Assembly (NCBI GenBank): GCA_902805545.1
Contig: CADCTD010000001.1
Coordinates: 1 to 64,000 of the forward strand
Source of the DNA: an uncultured Craurococcus sp.
GTDB lineage: Bacteria > Pseudomonadota > Alphaproteobacteria > Acetobacterales > Acetobacteraceae
DNA: 64,000 nucleotides
Reading direction: 5' to 3'
In this document: in pieces, positions 16,154 to 24,544 of the stretch
Numbering within the stretch: position 1 is the first letter of the stretch
Layout: the number at the start of each line of letters is the position of its first letter
Notes under the pieces: model-generated
What the model saw: the letters and a program-made list of their open reading frames with translations, nothing else
What the model was told of the DNA's origin: nothing
Database searches by the model: none
Program-made: the position numbers and the translations under genes

Positions 16154-16948
16154 TCAATGATGGCTGCCGAGCAGCCGCGAAAGATGCCGCCGCAGCGCGT
16201 TGAACTCCACCCCCGTCGGGTCGCGCGGCCGCGGCAGCGATATGCGCTCATCGGCGATGATCCGCCCCGGCCCCGGCGACATCACCACCACCCGGTCCGC
16301 GAGCAGGATCGCCTCCTCGATCGCATGGGTGACGAAGATGATGCTGAGCCGCGCCTTGGCCCAGATCTCCAGCAGCTCCTCCTGCAGGCGCTCGCGGGTC
16401 ATCGCATCGAGCGCACCGAAAGGCTCGTCCATCAGCACCACCTCGGCGTCATTGGCGAGAACGCGCGCGATGGCAACGCGCTGCTTCATCCCGCCCGAGA
16501 GCTGGTGCGGATAGGCGTCGGCGAAGCGCTGCAGTCCCACCATCTCGACGAAGCGCCTGGCCGTCGCCGCCGCCTCCGCCTTCGGCCGGCCGCGCGCGAC
16601 GGGCCCGAAGGCGATGTTCTGGCTGACCGTCAGCCAGGGGAAGAGCCCGTAATCCTGGAACACCATCCCCCGGTCCGGCCCAGGCCCGCTGACCGGCTTG
16701 CCCCACATCAGCAGCGCGCCGCTGCTCACCGCCTCGAAGCCGGCGACCATCCGCAGCAGGGTCGACTTGCCGCAGCCTGACGGCCCGATCAGGCAGACGA
16801 ACTCGCCCTTCTCGATCCTGAGCGTTGCATCCGAGAGCGCCGTGATCGTCTCCGCCCCGAAGGCGAAGCGCTTGTCGACCTGTCGGATGTCGAGGATCGG
16901 CAGCATCGTCCCCGCCGCCGCCTTCGGCCTCGCCAGGACCTCATCCAT
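16154..16948 (-). CDS. ABC transporter ATPase, nitrate/sulfonate/taurine type
   Basis: A 264-residue ATPase. Walker A is GPSGCGKSTLLR, the signature is LSGGMKQRVAIARVLA, and Walker B with the D-loop is VVLMDEPFGALDAMTRE. The Q-loop (MVFQDYGLFPWLTV) and the ending region are those of SsuB/TauB/NrtD-like subunits. It energises import by the permease at 16941 and binding protein at 17738, overlapping the permease gene by 8 bases. Confidence 0.94.
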   Translation of the reverse strand: MDEVLARPKAAAGTMLPILDIRQVDKRFAFGAETITALSDATLRIEKGEFVCLIGPSGCGKSTLLRMVAGFEAVSSGALLMWGKPVSGPGPDRGMVFQDYGLFPWLTVSQNIAFGPVARGRPKAEAAATARRFVEMVGLQRFADAYPHQLSGGMKQRVAIARVLANDAEVVLMDEPFGALDAMTRERLQEELLEIWAKARLSIIFVTHAIEEAILLADRVVVMSPGPGRIIADERISLPRPRDPTGVEFNALRRHLSRLLGSHH

Positions 16949-17741
16949 GCTGCGGACTCCAGCGCAGCAGCCGTTGCCCGAGCAACTGCACGGCCCGGTC
17001 GGAGAGGAAGCCGAGCACCCCGATCGTCACCATTCCCGAGATGACGATCTCCGTCCGGGAGAGCTGCCGCGCCTCCATGATGATGGCGCCGAGCCCGGTC
17101 TGCACCCCCGTCATTTCGCCGACGACGATCACCACCCAGGCGAAGCCGAGACCGAGGCGGAGCCCGGTGAAGATGGAGGGCAGGGAGGCCGGCAGCACCA
17201 CCTTCCAGAACACCGCCTGCCGGCCCACGCCAAGCATCGCCGCCGCCTCGAACAGCCGCCCCTCGACGCTCCTCACGCCGAAGACCGTGTTGAGCAGGAT
17301 CGGATAGAAGGCGCCGAGGAAGACAAGGAAGAAGGCGCTCCGCGGTCCGATGCCGAAGACGATCATGGCGAGCGGCAGCCAGGCCGTCACCGGGATCGGC
17401 CGCAGGATCTGCAGCGAGGGATCGAGCAGGTCCCGCACCACCGGGATGCGCCCGATCAGCATCCCAAGCGGCAGCGCGACCAGCGCGGCGAGGGCGAACC
17501 CGCCGTAGACCCGGCCGAGGCTCGCCATCGCATGGGTCCCGAGCGTCGCCGAATAGAGGTCGTCCCAGACGCCGCCGAAGGCGAGGTCCCACCATTGTAC
17601 CGCGACGTCCCAGGGGGGCGGGATCAGGTGATAGCCCGGTCCGCTCGTCGCCATGTGCCAGGCGGCGAGGCCGAGAACCGGCGCCGCCACCGCCAGCAGC
17701 GCCTGGCGCGAGGCGGCGGCACGTGCCGCCAGCGCCGTCAT
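16941..17741 (-). CDS. ABC transporter permease, nitrate/sulfonate/taurine type
   Basis: A 266-residue inner-membrane protein with about six hydrophobic segments. The EAA loop that contacts the ATPase reads EAAAMLGVGRQAVFWKVVLP, followed by SLPSIFTGLRLGLGFAWVV, as in SsuC/TauC. It starts inside the stop of the binding-protein gene (ATGA overlap) and ends inside the ATPase gene, showing strict translational coupling. Confidence 0.93.
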   Translation of the reverse strand: MTALAARAAASRQALLAVAAPVLGLAAWHMATSGPGYHLIPPPWDVAVQWWDLAFGGVWDDLYSATLGTHAMASLGRVYGGFALAALVALPLGMLIGRIPVVRDLLDPSLQILRPIPVTAWLPLAMIVFGIGPRSAFFLVFLGAFYPILLNTVFGVRSVEGRLFEAAAMLGVGRQAVFWKVVLPASLPSIFTGLRLGLGFAWVVIVVGEMTGVQTGLGAIIMEARQLSRTEIVISGMVTIGVLGFLSDRAVQLLGQRLLRWSPQHG

Positions 17742-18685
17742 GCCGCCTGCTTCGCCAGCTCGTCCGAGAACCTGGCGTCGAAGAAGGTGGCGAAATCCGG
17801 CAGCGCGCGGATCTGCTTGAGGCTTAGCATTTGCTCCGCATAGGTCTTCGCCCGCGTCACCATCTCCGGCGTCATCTGCCAGTTCAGCTCGACATTGGGC
17901 AGGCTCACCTCCAGCGCGTCCCGCCGCATGCCGAGCTTCGCCACGGCCGTCTCGACGGTGACGGCGCGGTTGGCCATGCCGAACTCGCTCGCCTGGCGAT
18001 GCACCTTCAGCATGGCCCGCACCAGCTCCGGCCGCTGCGCGATCGTGTCCGGATGCGTGGCGAAGATCATGTTCAGCGAGCCCATCGGCGTCGAATAGGG
18101 ATACTCGACGATCTTGCCGATTCCGGAAGCGACTGAAACGCCCGGCCCCGGCTCCGCCCCGACATAGGCATCGACGTCGCCACGGGCGAGGGCGATCGGC
18201 ATCTCGGAGAAAGAGACGCGCACCGACTGCACGTCGCGGATGGTCATCCCCTCCATCCGCAGCCGCTCGAGGATGAAGACCTCCTGCGTCGAGCCCGGCC
18301 AGATGCCGACGCGCTTCCCGCGCAGGTCGGCGAGCTTCTCCATGCCGCTCTCCTTCTTCGCCACTACCGCCATGCCGCGGTCGCAGCAGGAGCCGATGAC
18401 CGTCACCGGCTCCCGCGCCGCGGCGCCGAGGATGCCGGCCGCGATGCCGAAGGCGCCGAAATCGACCGATCTGGTGACGACGGCATTCTTGCCCTCGGTC
18501 GGGCTCTCGAAGGGGATGACCTCGATCCGCATCCCCGCCGGCTGGAAGCGCTCATAGAGATAGGGCGCGATGGAATGGATCAGCCGCAGCGCCCCCATCC
18601 TCACCGTGACGCCCTGCGCATGCAGCGCCGGAGCAGCGAGGGCAGCGGACGCGGCGCCGAGCAACGTGCGACGGGCAATGGCCAT
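17738..18685 (-). CDS. ABC transporter substrate-binding protein, NitT/TauT family
   Basis: A 315-residue periplasmic binding protein. The N terminus (MAIARRTLLGAASAALAAP) has an RR pair before a hydrophobic stretch and AHA-Q-like cleavage, so it may be Tat- or Sec-exported. The body shows the family pattern, with DFGAFGIAAGILGAA, LADLRGKRVGIWPGS and ALARGDVDAYVGAEPG. The ligand cannot be predicted, but it is the first gene of an operon with hydrolases ending in allophanate hydrolase, which suggests an amide- or urea-containing solute. GGAGGATC sits before the ATG at 18685. Confidence 0.9.
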   Translation of the reverse strand: MAIARRTLLGAASAALAAPALHAQGVTVRMGALRLIHSIAPYLYERFQPAGMRIEVIPFESPTEGKNAVVTRSVDFGAFGIAAGILGAAAREPVTVIGSCCDRGMAVVAKKESGMEKLADLRGKRVGIWPGSTQEVFILERLRMEGMTIRDVQSVRVSFSEMPIALARGDVDAYVGAEPGPGVSVASGIGKIVEYPYSTPMGSLNMIFATHPDTIAQRPELVRAMLKVHRQASEFGMANRAVTVETAVAKLGMRRDALEVSLPNVELNWQMTPEMVTRAKTYAEQMLSLKQIRALPDFATFFDARFSDELAKQAA

Positions 18686-18777
18686 GGGGCGATCCTCCAG
18701 GGACGGGATGTTGCGCCCGCCCATGCAACGCCCATGCCGCCCATGCGCGCCGCTCAACGCGCGGCCCCGGTCCGGAC

Positions 18778-18794
18778 TGCCGCTGAATGCGGCA
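18778..18794 (-). terminator. Hairpin after the 2-hydroxyacid dehydrogenase gene
   Basis: TGCCGC-TGAAT-GCGGCA, a 6-bp stem and 5-base loop, starts 6 bases past the minus-strand stop of the dehydrogenase gene. No T-tract follows. It may end that transcript ahead of the ABC transporter operon. The same 115-base gap also has three copies of GCCCATGC near 18719-18745. Confidence 0.35.
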
Positions 18795-18800
18795 CGCCGC

Positions 18801-19778
18801 TCACCCCGCGCGCAACTCCCGGATCGGCCGTCCCGCCATGAAGGCCTCCACCGCCTCCACCGCGCCCAGGAAGTATTGCGCGTAATTCTCCTCGGTGACG
18901 TAGCCGAGATGGGGCGTGAGCACCGTGTTCGGCGCCGCCAGCAACGGATGCCCGGCCGGCAGGGGCTCCCGGTCGAAGACATCGATGCCCGCCCCCGCGA
19001 TCCGCCCCTCGGTCAGCGCCGCGACCAGCGCCCCCTGGTCGATCAGCGGCCCCCGGCTCGTGTTGACGATGAAGGCCGAGCGCTTCATCCGCCCGAGCTC
19101 CTCCGCGCCCACGATTCCGCGCGACCGCTCGGAGAGGATGAGGTGGAGGCTGACCACATCCGCCTCCTCCATCAGCTGCGCCTTCTCGACCAGCCGCGCC
19201 CCCGCCGCCTCGGCACGCTCGGCGGTGAGGTTCTGGCTCCACGCGACCACCTCCATCCCGAAGGCCTGCCCGACCCTGGCGACCCGGCTGCCGAGATTGC
19301 CGAGCCCCATCACCCCGAGCACCTTCCCCTCGAGCGTCGAGCCGACGCTCCCGCCCGGGGCCACCTGCCAGCCACCGGCCCGCAGCGAGGCCTGCTGCTC
19401 CGGGATGCGGCGCATGAGCGAGAGGATCAGCCCCCAGGTCAGGTCGACCGTCGGGTGGCCGAAGCCCGGCGTCCCGCAGACCGTGACGCCCCGCTCCGCC
19501 GCGGCCTCCAGGTCGATGCTCCGGTTCCGCGTCCCGGTGGTGATCAGCAGCCGCAGATTGGGCAGCCGCTCCAGCAGCGCCCGCGGGAAGGGTGTGCGTT
19601 CCCGCATGATGAGGATGGCATCGGATGGGGCAAGCCGCGCCACCAGCGCCTCCGGGTCGGTGACCGTATCGCGGAACACCTCGATGGCGAGCGTGTCCGG
19701 CAGCCGGTCCCACGGCCCCCGCGTCAGCGCCACGCCCTGGTAGTCGTCGAGGATCGCCAGGCGGCTCAGTCCAGGCAT
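18801..19778 (-). CDS. D-isomer-specific 2-hydroxyacid dehydrogenase family
   Basis: A 325-residue NAD-dependent dehydrogenase. The Rossmann motif is GVMGLGNLGSRVARVGQAFG. The catalytic Arg is in NTSRGPLIDQGALV, the Glu in the FDREPLP segment, and the His in LTPHLGYVT. The catalytic domain start (RLAILDDYQGVALTRGPWD) resembles the phosphoglycerate-dehydrogenase-like subgroup; substrate unknown. ATG 19778 gives this start, and the longer frame would run back into the thioesterase gene. It follows the thioesterase gene by 16 bases. Confidence 0.9.
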   Translation of the reverse strand: MPGLSRLAILDDYQGVALTRGPWDRLPDTLAIEVFRDTVTDPEALVARLAPSDAILIMRERTPFPRALLERLPNLRLLITTGTRNRSIDLEAAAERGVTVCGTPGFGHPTVDLTWGLILSLMRRIPEQQASLRAGGWQVAPGGSVGSTLEGKVLGVMGLGNLGSRVARVGQAFGMEVVAWSQNLTAERAEAAGARLVEKAQLMEEADVVSLHLILSERSRGIVGAEELGRMKRSAFIVNTSRGPLIDQGALVAALTEGRIAGAGIDVFDREPLPAGHPLLAAPNTVLTPHLGYVTEENYAQYFLGAVEAVEAFMAGRPIRELRAG

Positions 19779-19794
19779 CGGAAACACCTCCCCT

Positions 19795-20244
19795 TTATCC
19801 GTTTTGCGGCAGCAGCAGCCGCGTCGCCGCCTCGCGCAGCCGGGCGGGGAGGGGCACGCTCCGCCCCTGCTCGGCCCGCGCCACATAGACATGGACGAAA
19901 TGCGCCTCGGCGCTCGCCCGATCCTCCGCATTGCGGAAGATGCCGATCTCGTAGCGAATGGAGGAGGTTCCGAGCCGCCCGCACCGCAACCCGCAGGTCA
20001 CCATGTCGGGGAAGGCGATGGGGGCGACGTACCGGCACCCCGTCTCCACCACCAGCCCGACCTCGGCGCTGGCCGCCAGGTCGAGCACCCCCTGCTCGAT
20101 CAGGAACTGCGCCACCGCCGTATCGACCCAGCTGTAATAGGTGACGTTGTTCACATGCCCATAGACGTCGTTGTCCATCCAGCGGGTCGGGATGGGGGTG
20201 AACCAGCGGTAGTCGGCGCGGGTGCCGACGAGCGGCCGGCTCAT
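19795..20244 (-). CDS. Acyl-CoA thioesterase, 4HBT (YbgC-like) family
   Basis: A 149-residue hotdog-fold thioesterase. The active-site motif is WMDNDVYGHVNNVTYYSW, with the conserved Asp and the GHxNN loop, followed by the long hotdog helix (VDTAVAQFLIEQGVLDL). It hydrolyses acyl-CoA thioesters; chain preference cannot be told. It is divergent from minC and upstream of the dehydrogenase gene on the same strand. Confidence 0.92.
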   Translation of the reverse strand: MSRPLVGTRADYRWFTPIPTRWMDNDVYGHVNNVTYYSWVDTAVAQFLIEQGVLDLAASAEVGLVVETGCRYVAPIAFPDMVTCGLRCGRLGTSSIRYEIGIFRNAEDRASAEAHFVHVYVARAEQGRSVPLPARLREAATRLLLPQNG

Positions 20245-20371
20245 GCCACGGTCCCGCCGAGTCGGTGGGCTGGGGTCAGGTCAGAAGGCGGCACGTCGCG
20301 CTCCCCGGTTGCCCTGGCATTATGGACCGGCCAGCCGCCACGCCAATCCGTGAGGCTTCGGCGTATTCGGG

Positions 20372-20400
20372 CTTCGCCCCCCGCCGCCGCGCGGCTATAG
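20372..20400 (+). promoter_or_regulatory. Candidate promoter for minCDE
   Basis: CTTCGC (20372-20377), 17 bases, CTATAG (20395-20400). The -10 is close to the alphaproteobacterial CTATAT and the -35 matches four of six positions of CTTGAC. It would start transcription about 40 bases before the TTG of minC. It lies in the 202-base gap between divergent thioesterase and minC genes. Confidence 0.35.
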
Positions 20401-20446
20401 ACGATAGGATCGCAACCCCACCGCCGCAGCCAGGTCCGAGAGCGCC

Positions 20447-21199
20447 TTGAGCAGCCAGACGCTTCCAGAAGCCTTCCGCCTCCGCGCCGGCAATTTCAAC
20501 CTGCTCGTCCTGCGCCTGCTGGACCCGCGGCCGGAGGCTGTGCTGCCCGCGCTCGGCGACCAGTTCCGCCGGGCGCCCGGCTTCCTGCGCTTCGCCCCCA
20601 TCGTCATCGGCCTCGCCGATCTCGAGGCGGCGCCCGAGGAGGTCGATTTCCGCGCCCTCGTCGACGGGCTGCACAAGCTGGAGATCGTGCCGATCGGCAC
20701 CTCCGGCGGCAGCCAGGCGATGAAGCAGGCCGCGCAATCCGCCGGTCTCCCGCCGCTGCGCGCCGTAGGCGGCGTCGACACCGAGCCGGCCCCGCCGCCC
20801 GCCGAGGCCGCGCCCGCGCCGCCCGCCACGGCGGAGGCCGCTCCGCGCCCCGACTTCTCCGGCTCCGGCCGCGCCGCCATGCTCGTGACGGAGCCGGTCC
20901 GCTCCGGCCAGCGAATCTATGCCCAGGGAGCGGACCTCATCGTCACCGCCACGGTGAATGCGGGTGCCGAGATCATTGCCGACGGCAATATACACGTATA
21001 CGGAGCACTCCGCGGCCGCGCCGTGGCCGGTGCTGCGGACGATGCGACAGCGCGGATCTTCGCGCTGAACTTCGACCCGGAGCTCGTCGCCATCGCCGGC
21101 TACTACGCGGTGCGCGAGGGGCTCGGCGACGCGCCCATCGGCAAGCCGACGCAGGTGCGGCTCGAAGGCGAGGAGATGCGGTTCGCGCCGCTCGGGTGA
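20447..21199 (+). CDS. minC: Septum site-determining protein MinC
   Basis: Inhibits FtsZ assembly away from midcell together with MinD. The 250 residues have an N-terminal domain (about 1-105, with FRLRAGNFNLLVLRLLDP), a Pro/Ala/Glu linker (about 110-135), and a C-terminal beta-helix domain with VRSGQRIYAQGADLIVTATV and NIHVYGALRGRAVAGAADD, the MinD-binding region. The start is a TTG; no ATG or GTG is available in frame upstream, and the ribosome site is weak. minD follows after 33 bases. Confidence 0.95.
   Translation: MSSQTLPEAFRLRAGNFNLLVLRLLDPRPEAVLPALGDQFRRAPGFLRFAPIVIGLADLEAAPEEVDFRALVDGLHKLEIVPIGTSGGSQAMKQAAQSAGLPPLRAVGGVDTEPAPPPAEAAPAPPATAEAAPRPDFSGSGRAAMLVTEPVRSGQRIYAQGADLIVTATVNAGAEIIADGNIHVYGALRGRAVAGAADDATARIFALNFDPELVAIAGYYAVREGLGDAPIGKPTQVRLEGEEMRFAPLG
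20989..21000. repeat. AT-rich inverted repeat inside minC
   Basis: TATAC-AC-GTATA, with 5-base arms around a 2-base centre, falls in the codons for NIHVYG of MinC. It uses ATA (Ile) and GTA (Val), both rare in this GC-rich window. The amino acids are conserved in MinC, but the codon choice is not forced by them. Confidence 0.6.
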
Positions 21200-21232
21200 T
21201 GGAATGGGATTGGGGATGAAGGGGATGCGTCC

Positions 21233-22054
21233 ATGGCGCAAGTGATCGTTGTCACCTCCGGCAAGGGGGGCGTCGGCAAGACCACGACCAGCGCTGCCTT
21301 CGCCACCGGCCTCGCGCAGCGGGGCAAGAAGACGGTGGTGATCGATTTTGACGTCGGCTTGCGGAACCTCGACCTCATCATGGGCGTCGAGCGGCGCGTG
21401 GTCTTCGACATCGTCAACGTCATCCAGGGCGAGGCCCGCCTCAACCAGGCGCTGATCCGCGACAAGCGCGTCGATACGCTGGCGATCCTCCCCGCCAGCC
21501 AGACCCGCGACAAGGACGCGCTGACCCGCGAGGGCGTGGCGACGATCATCGAGGAGCTGTCGAAAGATTTCGACTACATCCTCTGCGACAGCCCGGCCGG
21601 CATCGAGAAGGGCGCCCTCCTCGCCCTCTACTTCGCCGACCAGGCGGTGGTCGTCACCAACCCCGAGGTCTCCTCCGTCCGCGACAGCGACCGCATCCTC
21701 GGCGTTCTGCAGTCGAAGTCGCGGCGCGCCGAGGAGAAGCAGGACAAGGTGAAGGAGCACCTGCTCGTCACCCGCTACGACCCGAACCGGGTCGAGCGCG
21801 GCGAGATGCTGAAGCTCGAGGACGTGCGCGAGATCCTGGCCATTCCGCTGCTCGGCGTCATCCCGGAGAACGAGAGCGTGCTGCGCGCCTCCAACACCGG
21901 CACGCCGGTGATCATGGATACCGAGAGCGTCGCCGGCCAGGCCTACAAGGACGCGGTCGGCCGCTTCCTCGGCGAGGACCTGCCGCACCGCTTCCTCGAG
22001 CCCGAGAAGAAGCCCGGCCTCTTCAGGCGCCTGTTTGGGGGGAGGGCCGCCTGA
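21233..22054 (+). CDS. minD: Septum site-determining ATPase MinD
   Basis: Membrane-associated ParA/MinD-type ATPase that recruits MinC and oscillates with MinE. The 273 residues begin with the deviant Walker A SGKGGVGKTTTSAAFATGLA. They continue with DFDVGLRNLDLIMG, DYILCDSPAGIEKGA and TNPEVSSVRDSDRILG, and end in the amphipathic membrane-targeting helix PGLFRRLFGGRAA. Its stop overlaps the minE ATG by one base. Confidence 0.98.
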   Translation: MAQVIVVTSGKGGVGKTTTSAAFATGLAQRGKKTVVIDFDVGLRNLDLIMGVERRVVFDIVNVIQGEARLNQALIRDKRVDTLAILPASQTRDKDALTREGVATIIEELSKDFDYILCDSPAGIEKGALLALYFADQAVVVTNPEVSSVRDSDRILGVLQSKSRRAEEKQDKVKEHLLVTRYDPNRVERGEMLKLEDVREILAIPLLGVIPENESVLRASNTGTPVIMDTESVAGQAYKDAVGRFLGEDLPHRFLEPEKKPGLFRRLFGGRAA

Positions 22055-22344
22055 TGAGCTGGCTCGATTATTTCCGCGCCACCCGCAAGGAAGAGGCGCC
22101 CCCCAGCGCCTCCGCCGCCAAGGAACGCCTGCAAATCGTCCTCGCCCATGAGCGCATCGGCCGCACGCGGGAGGACTTCCTGCCGAAGCTCCAGCAGGAG
22201 CTGGTGGCGGTCGTTGCCCGCTACGTGGCGATCGACCCCGGCAAGGTGAAGCTCGACCTCGACCGCGGCGGCGACATGTCGACGCTCGCCATCGAGATCG
22301 AACTGCCCGCGCCCTCGACCGGGCGGCAGGCTGCCGCGAGCTGA
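22054..22344 (+). CDS. minE: Cell division topological specificity factor MinE
   Basis: Stimulates MinD ATPase and drives Min oscillation. The 96 residues contain the anti-MinCD segment (AAKERLQIVLAHERIG) and the topological specificity domain (FLPKLQQELVAVVARYVAID, then VKLDLDRGGDMSTLAIEIEL). It is translationally coupled to minD (TGATG) and followed by a hairpin. Confidence 0.97.
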   Translation: MSWLDYFRATRKEEAPPSASAAKERLQIVLAHERIGRTREDFLPKLQQELVAVVARYVAIDPGKVKLDLDRGGDMSTLAIEIELPAPSTGRQAAAS

Positions 22345-22349
22345 TCCGT

Positions 22350-22376
22350 TGCCTGGTGCCGCTAACGCGCCAGGCA
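22350..22376. terminator. Bidirectional hairpin between minE and FkbM gene
   Basis: TGCCTGGTGC (22350-22359) pairs with GCGCCAGGCA (22367-22376), ten pairs with one G-T wobble and a 7-base loop. It begins 5 bases after the minE stop and covers the stop and last codons of the convergent methyltransferase gene. There is no T-tract, but the position suits both transcripts. Confidence 0.5.
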
Positions 22377-23276
22377 GAGCATCACGTCCCCCCCGCCCAT
22401 CGCCTCGGTGGGCGTGCAGTCCCGCGCCTCGCCGCGCACCGTCAGCCGCCGCAGCGTGAACTGCCCGGCCAGCCGCGCAAGGAAATCCGCCGGCGCCGCC
22501 GATCGCACCGGGTTGAAGCAGAGCAGGATCTGCACCGCCGGATTCGCCTCGATCACCGCCTGCATCCCGGCGAAGGCCGCCTCCTCCGCGCCGCAGAGGT
22601 CGAGCTTCACAACATCCGGCTTCAGCGCCGCATGCCGGTCGAGCGGCCGCGTCGCCACCATCGCCAACCCCGGGCTGCGGGTCTCGGTCGCGCCGCCGCC
22701 ACCCGACAGCTCCTCCGGCAGCAGATGCGCGTTCATGGGGCTTCCCTCCGGCAGGACGAACCGCATCACCCGCCCCGAATCGGGTCCGGCCAGCGCCAGC
22801 TCCTCCACCTGCGCGCGTCCCTCCATGCCGTTGAGCGCCAGGTTCCGGCGCAGCAACGCCGCCGAGCGCGGATGCGGCTCGAAGGCGAGGACCTTGCCGG
22901 CCGGCCCTACCAGCTCCGCCGCCAGCAGGCTGAAATAGCCGTAGCAGGCCCCGCCATCGACGAAGACCTGCCCCGGCTTCAGCCGCTCGATCAGGAAGCG
23001 CGTCGTCCACCATTCCCAGAAGCCGTCGATGGCAAGATGCGGCGCATGGGTGAAATCGCCGGCATCGACCAGCATCTTGTGCCGCCCGAGGGTGCGGCAG
23101 AGCAGCGTCTCGCCCGCCATCGGCACCGCCTGCGCCATGGCGCGCACCGCCGCCTCCGCCGGCCCAGCCGGCCCGGCAAGCCGCGTGACCGGCACCAGCC
23201 GCCGCCGCGGCCGCAGCCATTCCGCGACACGGGTGAGGGGGGAACTCGAGGGGGCGGCAAGCTGGCCCTGCGACAT
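22362..23276 (-). CDS. FkbM-family methyltransferase
   Basis: A 304-residue SAM-dependent methyltransferase. The SAM-binding motif is VFVDGGACYGYFSLLAAELV, followed by the acidic loop VLAFEPHPRSAALLRRNLALN and a later DVVKLDLCGAEEAAFAGM that matches the FkbM motif (usually KxDVEGxE). Such enzymes O-methylate sugars or other small molecules. The usual Asp-Val/Ile-Glu-Gly is changed to DLCGAE. No glycan genes are adjacent. Confidence 0.85.
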   Translation of the reverse strand: MSQGQLAAPSSSPLTRVAEWLRPRRRLVPVTRLAGPAGPAEAAVRAMAQAVPMAGETLLCRTLGRHKMLVDAGDFTHAPHLAIDGFWEWWTTRFLIERLKPGQVFVDGGACYGYFSLLAAELVGPAGKVLAFEPHPRSAALLRRNLALNGMEGRAQVEELALAGPDSGRVMRFVLPEGSPMNAHLLPEELSGGGGATETRSPGLAMVATRPLDRHAALKPDVVKLDLCGAEEAAFAGMQAVIEANPAVQILLCFNPVRSAAPADFLARLAGQFTLRRLTVRGEARDCTPTEAMGGGDVMLCLAR

Positions 23277-23396
23277 GCGGCTTCTCCGGGAGCGCCCTCA
23301 GTCGGCGCGCCGCCATGTAAAGGATATCACGGAGCCGTGGGAACGTGTCTCGCACCCCCTGGCGCCGTCTCCCGTGCAGCGTGGTAGCTTCGCCGC

Positions 23397-24434
23397 ATGC
23401 CGACCCTTCCCGCCTTCGCCCCCGCCGTCGACTTCGCCCTGGCGCATGAGTCACCCTGGCCGGAGGACATCCGCGCCCATCTGGAGGGCGGCTTCTTCGA
23501 GCCGCCGCCGGACAACGCCATCATCGGCCCCGTCGCCCCGCGCGGCGCGCCCAATGGGCTGATCCTCCGTCACGGCCGCCGCGTCGCCGAATGGGGCGAC
23601 ACGCGCCGCGTCGACATGACCTTCTCCGTGGCGAAATCCTACCTCGCCCTCCTCACCGGCATCGCCCATGGCGACCGCCTGATCCCGGACCTCGACGCGC
23701 CGGTCCGCGCCCTGGTCGAGGATGGCGGCTTCGACAGCCCGCAAAACGCGCCCATCACCTGGCGCCACCTGCTGACCAATACCTCGGAGTGGGAAGGCAG
23801 CCTCTTCGGCAAGTCGGACCTGATCGACCGCGGCCGAAACCTCACGGTGGAAGGGCAGGGGCAGAAAGGACTCCCCCGCCCGCTCCAGAAGCCCGGCGAG
23901 TACTGGGAATACAACGACGTCCGGGTCAACCGCCTTTCCCTCGCCCTGCTCCGCGTCTTCCGCCGCCCTCTGCCGGAGGTCTTCGCCGAGCGCATCATGC
24001 GCCCGGTCGGCGGCTCGCAGGACTGGCGCTGGCTCGGCTACGAGACCTCCTGGGTGGAGGTCGAGGGTCGCCGCGTCCAGAGCGTCTCCGGCGGCGGCCA
24101 CTGGGGCGGCGGCGTCTTCATTCATGCCGAGGACCAAGCCCTGATCGGCCAGCTCGCCCTGCAGGATGGCGTCTGGGAGGGCCGCCGCCTGCTGCCCGAG
24201 GGCTGGGTCGCGCAATGCGTCACCCCCTGCGCCCTCAATCCGCATTACGGCCTGCTTTGGTGGCTGAACACCGACCGCACCCGCTGGCCCTCGGCCAGTG
24301 CGCGAAGCTGGTGCTTCTCCGGCGCAGGCGGCAACATCACCTGGGTCGATCCCGAGGACGGGATCACCGCCGTGCTCCGGTGGGTTGATCAGACGAAGCT
24401 CGACGGCTTCATGGCTGCAACGCTCGGAGCATGA
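23397..24434 (+). CDS. Serine hydrolase, class C beta-lactamase-related
   Basis: A 345-residue protein of the beta-lactamase/transpeptidase-like fold. The nucleophile motif Ser77-x-x-Lys80 is in MTFSVAKSYLALL, the second motif is probably YND in YWEYNDVRVNRLSL, and a GGG-rich strand (SGGGHWGGGVF) occupies the third position. No signal peptide is seen, so it is more likely a cytoplasmic esterase-like member (6-aminohexanoate-dimer hydrolase or EstB type) than a resistance enzyme. It is divergent from the FkbM gene. Confidence 0.85.
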   Translation: MPTLPAFAPAVDFALAHESPWPEDIRAHLEGGFFEPPPDNAIIGPVAPRGAPNGLILRHGRRVAEWGDTRRVDMTFSVAKSYLALLTGIAHGDRLIPDLDAPVRALVEDGGFDSPQNAPITWRHLLTNTSEWEGSLFGKSDLIDRGRNLTVEGQGQKGLPRPLQKPGEYWEYNDVRVNRLSLALLRVFRRPLPEVFAERIMRPVGGSQDWRWLGYETSWVEVEGRRVQSVSGGGHWGGGVFIHAEDQALIGQLALQDGVWEGRRLLPEGWVAQCVTPCALNPHYGLLWWLNTDRTRWPSASARSWCFSGAGGNITWVDPEDGITAVLRWVDQTKLDGFMAATLGA

Positions 24435-24544
24435 TCGCCGAAGGCTGGACCGGCCGAAGGCGTGAGGCAGGCGGAGAGACAGCGCGCTTCAGTAGCGGTC
24501 GTAGCCCTCGCCGTGCCCGGGCCGCGGTAGAATTCCCGCCGACA

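Noticed and set aside
23397-24434. A beta-lactamase conferring antibiotic resistance
   Set aside because: No signal peptide is seen and the second and third active-site motifs are atypical. It fits the esterase-like relatives better.
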